A stretch of DNA of 64,000 nt from NCBI GenBank assembly GCA_963556495.2, contig OY747710.1, positions 42,073,500 through 42,137,499 on the forward strand. Direction: 5' to 3'. The DNA is from Valencia hispanica (lineage: Eukaryota; Chordata; Actinopteri; Cyprinodontiformes; Valenciidae). Numbering within the stretch: position 1 is the first letter of the stretch; each line of letters starts with the position of its first letter. The translations under genes were made by a program, and so were the position numbers. Below are positions 59,801-64,000 of the stretch, piece after piece. The notes below the pieces were generated by a model that was given only the letters and a program-made list of their open reading frames with translations, had not been told where the DNA came from and searched no databases.

Positions 59801-62800
59801 AAATCCTACACTCTTGTTACCCTGTTGAAATGTTGCGTGTAGAAGAAGGTGGTTTTGTAATCTATATGAAAGGATGAGTGTGTGCGTCTCTGCGAACAGT
59901 GATGTGTGGCCTGTGCTCTGCTTGCTCCTGTCTGTTCAAACTCTCTGCTCTTTCTCCCTGAAGCCTACTAGAAGCATGAGGGTAATCTGCCAGGTAAAGT
60001 ACAGCTCTTTCCTGCTTTTTCACCTCACCTTGCTTCACTTGAGGCTACAGTAACATTTCAGCAATGTCCAGCCAACATCCCTCAGGCTACCTTTTTGTTC
60101 CTTTTTCTGCTTTACATGCTCATGCCACAATGACAGACTTGTTTTCATATCCTTAATGCCGAAAGGAGATCATGATCTTTAGGAATTATGATCATTACAT
60201 GTGACAAAAACTTCCCTTGACTCTTTTTTTTTTTTGAGTGGATCTTGTGAAATGACGTCTCTGCTCAATTGCTATGTGCTTTGTGTTAAGCATGCATGCA
60301 GTTTATGCTACTGCATTTTTTATTTTATTTTTTATTTTTTACAGAATCCTCATGGTTTAAGAATGGACATTTTAATTTCATTCCATAATTTCATGCTTAT
60401 TTTCTAATTTGAATTTTATTATTTTTTGTGTTTTGTTTGTTTAATAAAAATGACTGAAATAGGTACTTATGAATAGGTAGGTGTCTATATTCCTTGTACT
60501 GTTGATGTAATTATATTTGTTTGCAAAGCAGTTCTAACATGTTAATAGTTCCATATTTGTAATTATAGATTCCATATTTTGCATCATTATAACCAGACTT
60601 CATTTTATTTCATTGGGATTTTATCTGATAGACCAACACAGAATTGCCAATGATTGTAAAGTGGAATGAAAATTATGCATGCTTTTATTTCAAATATGAG
60701 TCTGATAAAAGTTATGTTTTTTTTGTTTTATTCATTCCCCCTGAGTGAGTCTAGAGGTTTGAATGTTAGCTTATTCTTCTTTCTGAAACCGCTTCAACTC
60801 AGTCAGGTTGGATGGAGAGAATCTGGAAACAAAACTTTTTTTTTTTTTTTTTTTGTCTTGCTGCAAATTCTCAGTTGGGTTTGGGTCTGAACTTGAGCCA
60901 TTGTAGTACATGAATATGACTTGTTCTAAACCACTCCAATTTATTTCCAGCTTTATGTTTGAGTTATGCCTTAACTGGTAGGTGAAATTCTGGCCCAGTC
61001 TCTAGTGTTTTTCTTCCAGACTTGTCCTGCATTTAGCTTTATTTATTCTTCCAATTACCTCTGACTAGCTTCCCTGTTTCTGCTGAATGGCATTAGATGT
61101 AGGTCAAAAAGTTTCTGTTTTGTTACCATCTAACCAGAGCACCTTTATCCAGCTGTGTACGTGCCTTGTTGCAAACATTAAACATGATGGCTTTATTTTT
61201 TTTGCTGCTTTTCCTTCCACTTCACAATGGTGTGCTACTTCGTGTTGGTCACATAAAGAAACTTGTGGCAATAAAGAAAAAGAAACGTGACAAGGTTAAG
61301 GGATATGAATGTTGTTGTAAGCATATGTCATTTAGAAACAAGTGAATGCAAATAAACTGCTAGAAAGATGTTTTAATTGCAATCTTTGTCACAAACTTCA
61401 AACAAATCAGGATCAATCTTGGTTATCAGTGATGAGATAAAAAAATACAAAAACTTTCTAAAGCCAGTTGGTAATTGATCTACTCTAACTTGTCAACAAA
61501 TTACTTTGTCTAATAATTCCTCAATATTTCCAGGAGACGTACATAGAAATCCAGACAGAGCATCTTCCTCAGCTGCTGCTGCGGATGGTGGCGGCTCTGA
61601 CCTGTCATCTGCAGGCCCTGGGCCTGGGCGAGCTCACCCACTGCCTTCGCCTCTGCTCCAAGATCCTCAGCAAGGTGCAGCCTCCACTGGTGTCCCCGCT
61701 CACCCTGCCCTCGAGCCCACAGGCGCAGGGGCTCTCAGCACGGAATAAAAGCAGAAACGTGGATGTTCAACAGGTACGCAGCAGCTAAGAAGCGCTGGAG
61801 TTAAGCCAGTCCCACACCTTTAAGTAAAGTCCAATCAGATTCCTCTATTTTCTCTCTGATCCTTTTTAAACGAGGCAAAAATATCTAGGTCCTTTTTGTT
61901 GACATCACACATTTAGTCTCTGTTGGCCAAGTCCTGCTACAAGCTATAGTCTAAAACCCTTTAAGTTTGGTCTCTGATGCTGTGTCCTGGACCCTAATCA
62001 GGGCCTCTTGCTGCATGTTGCACATTTGGTTGGGTTTGCCATCAAACTCTCCCTTGACACTAAGCATTTGAAGACTTGTGCTAACCCCCCACCCCCCCAA
62101 AACAAAATGTTTTGGTTCATCATTGACCTTCTGGTTCCTTGGTTATTTTAAGTGTTTTGCTATTCACTGAGCCAGGGCTGAAAGTTCAAAGTTCCCTTCC
62201 CAGATAATCCTGGATGAGTTGAGGTACATCCCTAAGGACTTGGGGCAGAAAGATAGAAGAGGAATACCCAGCAGCTGAGCCCTTTCATTTTCTCCCAGAG
62301 GAGTTTGACGACTAAACTAGCTTGAGACTTTTCCACGTTGTCCGTTAGAGTGGAAACATCCAGTCGAGTTTACATCTAGTTATTTACTATAATCGCCTTC
62401 TCCTACCCATAAGAGAATATGGAGAGTGGTTGATTCATCCGACTCAAAGCTGTGGAATGTCTGCGCCGCCTCATTCAACATTTCTATTATGGAGCCAACA
62501 GATGACTGTTGCTAAGAAAGGAGCAAACTTCACTATTTCAGTTTTACAGCACAATACAGCACTCTAGAGATGCATCATATGAACCTGGGTTACCTGGAAA
62601 TCTTTTGAGATCATTTTATAATATTGCATATGTAAAGTAACTGACAAGAACCTTTGAAAGGACAAATTGATCTTTGCTTTTACTGCTAAATGTTTATTTT
62701 CTGAACTCCTCAGTTGATTTTCTTCCTTGGCTTCTGTTTTGTCGATAGACTCTCCCCATCGTCTTAAAGATGTCCGACAGTGGCGACGTGTTTGACGATG

Positions 62801-63864
62801 GGGAAATCCCTCCCTGCAGTCGCTCTACAGAAGGTGGTTTCACAGACTTTGTCCAATACCGAGAAGATGGCCCTGAGGACCCGGAGCAAGCCTCTCATCC
62901 CCACCTGCCCCTCGGAGCGGGCAGTCGTCCCACAGGCTCGTGTCAGTCCAAGCCTTTGGACAAACCAGTCATGCAGTGTTGCCTGGAGCACTTCCAGCAG
63001 TTTCTCTCCTGTCTCACCACTTTTTATATTATCCCTGAGCACCTGGACAAAGCTGAGGGTCGGAGAGGTGAGCTCTTGCGTTCGGGGCCCTTGGTTTCTG
63101 CAGGTTCTCAGCCCAGTAATTATACAGAGTCCTGCCTAGGAGCTGGAATAGTCCAGAAAGATTGTGTCGCTGCATTTACTGCTGCCTGTCAGCTCTTCTT
63201 GGAGTGCTCCAGTTTCCCAGTTTACATTGCAGAGGGCAATATCAAGTCCTCGTCTGCACAGGAAGAACAGTGTGGTAAGTCTCTGTATCTTCTTCATTAA
63301 ATTATCTGAGATAACTAGATGCCTTATAGCCCTCATTCATCTGTACAGACAGTGAGCAGGTTCGGCTGCCGGTGTGGCTGCAGACCCTGATGGATGCCTG
63401 CTGCCTGGCCAGTGACTTCAGCCTACAGGGCGTTGCCATCTCCCTGCTTATGGACCTAATAGGACTGACTCAGTCAGTTGCTATGGTGACAGCTGAGAGT
63501 CAGGCTTCCAGTAGCAACACAGAGCCTGCTCAGCCAATGAGCCCCAGCCAGGGTCGAGTGGCGGTGGTAATTAGGCCTCCGCTCACTCAGGGGATCCTGA
63601 AGTATATTGCAGAAAAAACAGACTTCTTCAAGGTAGATGCTGCTGAGGTTTCTCTACAGTTAGTGGGATTTATGTTGTTGTTGGGGACTCAAGTTTATGT
63701 CCTTTCCTCAGAGTGTTGCAGTGATCTTATGGGACCAGCTGGGTGAAGGAACTCCTCAGCATCACCAGCGCAGCGTTGAGCTTTTCTATCAGCTGCACAA
63801 CCTGGTTCCTTCATCAAGTACCTGTGAGGACGTCATAAGCCAGCAGCTCATGCACAGAGACAAG
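47698..63864 (+). CDS. dop1a: dop1a (dopey1), N-terminal part; 16 coding exons, runs off the right edge
   Basis: DOP1A is a large peripheral membrane protein that acts with MON2 in Golgi and endosome traffic. Coding exons are 47698-47835, 47949-48130, 48236-48406, 49419-49608, 50039-50137, 51641-51740, 54496-54605, 55452-55566, 55673-55793, 55947-56066, 56185-56302, 59964-59993, 61534-61773, 62749-63274, 63349-63632 and 63712-63864. All have GT-AG borders and consistent phase, giving 899 codons. The N-terminal Dopey domain (about residues 10-300) is almost identical to human DOP1A as I recall it: [20 protein letters not shown] against [20 protein letters not shown]. It is clearly unlike DOP1B, which starts differently. 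The acidic, low-complexity middle exon is shorter and more divergent than in human. The remaining roughly 1,560 residues lie beyond the window. Confidence 0.97.
47949..48130 (+). CDS. dop1a: dop1a coding exon 2
   Basis: The exon has 182 nt, with acceptor TCCTCCAG| and donor ATAG|GTACAC. It encodes [20 protein letters not shown] and continues through [19 protein letters not shown] to [10 protein letters not shown]. This is nearly invariant in the family. The open frame past 48130 is intron. Confidence 0.96.
48236..48406 (+). CDS. dop1a: dop1a coding exon 3
   Basis: The exon has 171 nt, with acceptor ATGGCAG| and donor ACAG|GTAGGA. It encodes [19 protein letters not shown] and ends [19 protein letters not shown], matching the human protein except for conservative changes. 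Confidence 0.96.
48407..49418. other. dop1a intron, nothing recognised
   Basis: Plain intronic sequence. The same holds for 50138-51640, where no repeat boundary or second gene was found. Confidence 0.55.
49419..49608 (+). CDS. dop1a: dop1a coding exon 4
   Basis: The exon has 190 nt, with acceptor TCCCACAG| and donor ATG|GTACAT. It encodes [20 protein letters not shown] and ends [20 protein letters not shown] plus Met. The open frame beyond 49608 is intron. Confidence 0.96.
50039..50137 (+). CDS. dop1a: dop1a coding exon 5
   Basis: The exon has 99 nt (33 codons), with acceptor CTCACTAG| and donor CAG|GTAAAC. It encodes [20 protein letters not shown] and then [13 protein letters not shown], which looks identical to human in this part. 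Confidence 0.96.
51641..51740 (+). CDS. dop1a: dop1a coding exon 6
   Basis: The exon has 100 nt, with acceptor CATTTCAG| and donor CTGG|GTGAGA. It encodes [20 protein letters not shown] and then [14 protein letters not shown]. The Gly codon is split with the next exon. Confidence 0.96.
52087..52199. mobile_element. hAT-type mini-MITE
   Basis: The element is 113 bp and nearly palindromic. It has TAGGGATGTCCC and GGGACATCATCCCTA ends and internal gatcggatcggg repeats. The 8-bp flanks GTTAGAAC and GTTAAAAC match at 7 of 8 positions. It lies in a dop1a intron. Confidence 0.82.
53086..54060 (-). mobile_element. Tc1-like relic containing a hAT-type MITE
   Basis: The left part (53086-53495) shows an outer Tc1-type end (gcaaaagtatgcacaccc). 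Antisense transposase-like sequence follows (gtgttcttttgctgatgctc). It resumes after 53904 with gtttcctccagaccataacc. The insert at 53504-53896 interrupts it. Confidence 0.55.
53504..53896. mobile_element. hAT-type MITE with perfect target duplication
   Basis: The element is 393 bp with termini TAGGGATGTAAGAAAATATC and ATCCACATCCCTA and a perfect duplication GTCAAAAG (53496-53503 and 53897-53904). It is related to 38062-38294 and 38388-38786. It has no coding capacity. Confidence 0.92.
54496..54605 (+). CDS. dop1a: dop1a coding exon 7
   Basis: The exon has 110 nt, with acceptor TTTAAAG| and donor CAG|GTGAGG. It encodes [20 protein letters not shown] and then [16 protein letters not shown]. 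The 2.76-kb intron upstream carries two hAT-type MITEs and a Tc1 relic. Confidence 0.95.
55452..55566 (+). CDS. dop1a: dop1a coding exon 8
   Basis: The exon has 115 nt, with acceptor CTTCTTAG| and donor CTAG|GTAACT. It encodes [20 protein letters not shown] and then [18 protein letters not shown]. Confidence 0.95.
55673..55793 (+). CDS. dop1a: dop1a coding exon 9
   Basis: The exon has 121 nt, with acceptor CACTCCAG| and donor AGCAG|GTGACT. It encodes [20 protein letters not shown] and then [20 protein letters not shown]. Confidence 0.95.
55947..56066 (+). CDS. dop1a: dop1a coding exon 10
   Basis: The exon has 120 nt, with acceptor CTCTCCAG| and donor TGCAG|GTTAGT. It encodes [20 protein letters not shown] and then [19 protein letters not shown]. 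Confidence 0.95.
56185..56302 (+). CDS. dop1a: dop1a coding exon 11
   Basis: The exon has 118 nt, with acceptor GTTTCAG| and donor CTG|GTGAGA. It encodes [20 protein letters not shown] and ends [16 protein letters not shown]. The middle is more variable than the neighbouring exons. A 3.66-kb intron follows. Confidence 0.94.
56303..58361. other. dop1a intron, nothing recognised
   Basis: T-rich intron with several 60-100-codon ORFs made of Phe/Ser/Cys-rich low-complexity sequence. None resembles a known family. A poly-A run lies near 57921-57940. Confidence 0.55.
58362..59143. mobile_element. hAT-type MITE, 782 bp
   Basis: The termini are TAGGGCTGTCAAAATGAATG on the left and TTTGACGCCCCTA on the right. 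Sub-terminal inverted gattaat/attaatc motifs follow. The 8-bp target duplication AAAAATAT (58354-58361 and 59144-59151) is perfect, though low-complexity. It lies in the intron upstream of the dop1a microexon. Confidence 0.8.
59964..59993 (+). CDS. dop1a: dop1a 30-nt microexon (coding exon 12)
   Basis: The segment has ten in-frame codons ([10 protein letters not shown]). It lies between a pyrimidine-rich acceptor (TTTCTCCCTGAAG|) and donor CAG|GTAAAG. It falls between two phase-0 borders (56302 and 61534), so it can be included or skipped without a frame change. I recall a similar insert in vertebrate DOP1A isoforms, but that is memory, not a search. Confidence 0.75.
60585..61290 (-). mobile_element. 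Tc1-like relic
   Basis: The stretch follows antisense Tc1 sequence of the same family as 8722-9461. The inner TIR is ttcattgggattttatctga, followed by cagtcaggttggatggagag and cttgagccattgtagtacat. It is decayed, with a T-tract at 60837-60854. Confidence 0.6.
61534..61773 (+). CDS. dop1a: dop1a coding exon 13
   Basis: The exon has 240 nt, with acceptor TTTCCAG| and donor CAG|GTACGC. It encodes [20 protein letters not shown], then [19 protein letters not shown], then a less conserved serine-rich end. Phase is 0 at both borders. Confidence 0.95.
61774..62748. other. dop1a intron, nothing recognised
   Basis: Unique-looking intron without repeats or coding signals. The final stretch 63865-64000 is likewise intron. 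Confidence 0.55.
62749..63274 (+). CDS. dop1a: dop1a coding exon 14 (long, variable)
   Basis: The exon has 526 nt, with acceptor GTCGATAG| and donor GTG|GTAAGT. It encodes an acidic region ([20 protein letters not shown]), a low-conservation linker, and then conserved [20 protein letters not shown]. The human counterpart has a longer linker, so this part of the protein is probably disordered. Confidence 0.94.
63349..63632 (+). CDS. dop1a: dop1a coding exon 15
   Basis: The exon has 284 nt, with acceptor CTGTACAG| and donor AAG|GTAGAT. It encodes [20 protein letters not shown], the conserved [12 protein letters not shown], and [20 protein letters not shown] ending at FFK. Confidence 0.95.
63712..63864 (+). 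CDS. dop1a: dop1a coding exon 16 (last in window)
   Basis: The exon has 153 nt, with acceptor TTTCCTCAG| and donor AAG|GTCAGC. It encodes [20 protein letters not shown] and then [20 protein letters not shown] to MHRDK. The gene continues past 64000. Confidence 0.95.
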
Positions 63865-64000
63865 GTCAGCAAAATGAGCATGTCTGAGGTCAAAAACAGG
63901 CAAAACCGTCACACAAAACCGTACAGAGTCCACCTGTGTTGCATTTGTGATCCCAACAGAACCCAAAGCAGATATATATAGTAGTGCTGTTAAGAATGGA

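Noticed and set aside
47698..63864. dop1b (dopey2) as the identity of the plus-strand gene
   Set aside because: The N-terminus and the exon 2-6 residues follow DOP1A closely and differ clearly from DOP1B.

Overview
The window is vertebrate nuclear DNA, almost certainly from a teleost fish. It holds parts of two conserved, spliced protein-coding genes in divergent orientation. Both sit in a background of Tc1/mariner transposons, hAT-type and TTAA-flanked MITEs, LINE fragments and long (AC)n and (AT)n microsatellites. The dense Tc1-like elements with short TIRs and TA target sites, and the L2-type LINE copies, point to a ray-finned fish, probably an acanthomorph. The species cannot be fixed from the sequence.

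Gene 1, minus strand, about 41.1 kb down to 7.5 kb: ube3d (UBE2CBP), an E3 ubiquitin ligase that works with the E2 UBE2C. Nine coding exons could be assembled with consistent phase (394 codons; the human protein is about 389 aa). One intron appears to use a GC-AG splice pair. The last few codons are unresolved: a good donor follows the ninth exon, and the short terminal exon was not found. The intron between exons 8 and 9 spans 18.6 kb and is packed with transposons.

Gene 2, plus strand, from about 43.0 kb to beyond the right edge: dop1a (dopey1), a large protein of the DOP1-MON2 Golgi/endosome trafficking machinery. A likely non-coding first exon lies in a CpG-rich stretch near 42.96-43.09 kb, and the ATG is at 47698. 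Sixteen coding exons, including a 30-nt microexon, give 899 codons in one frame. The human protein is about 2,460 aa, so most of the C-terminal part lies outside the window. The two genes are head-to-head, as UBE3D and DOP1A are in mammals, about 1.9 kb apart.

Mobile DNA by region: 0-6.7 kb holds Tc1 and LINE relics. From 8.7 to 9.5 kb is another Tc1 relic. From 10.4 to 11.7 kb are LINE scraps. From 12.35 to 17.04 kb are three different Tc1 elements nearly end to end. From 18.07 to 18.99 kb a hAT-like and a TTAA-flanked MITE are side by side. From 19.26 to 21.9 kb is a 166-bp (AC)n tract followed by an L2 LINE with a Tc1 element inserted at a precisely mappable TA. From 23.2 to 25.9 kb are a mariner-type relic split by a LINE and a TTAA MITE. 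From 34.2 to 36.3 kb is a foldback element hosting an intact DD35E Tc1-type transposon. From 38.0 to 39.0 kb is a hAT-type MITE containing two others. From 39.5 to 40.9 kb is an L2 LINE reverse-transcriptase copy. From 44.9 to 47.0 kb are two LINE fragments facing each other. The dop1a introns carry further MITEs at 52.1, 53.5 and 58.4 kb.

No bacterial-style system, CRISPR array, virus or RNA gene was recognised. The most notable items are the foldback/DD35E nest, the triple MITE nest with readable target-site duplications, the dop1a microexon and the ube3d GC-AG intron.
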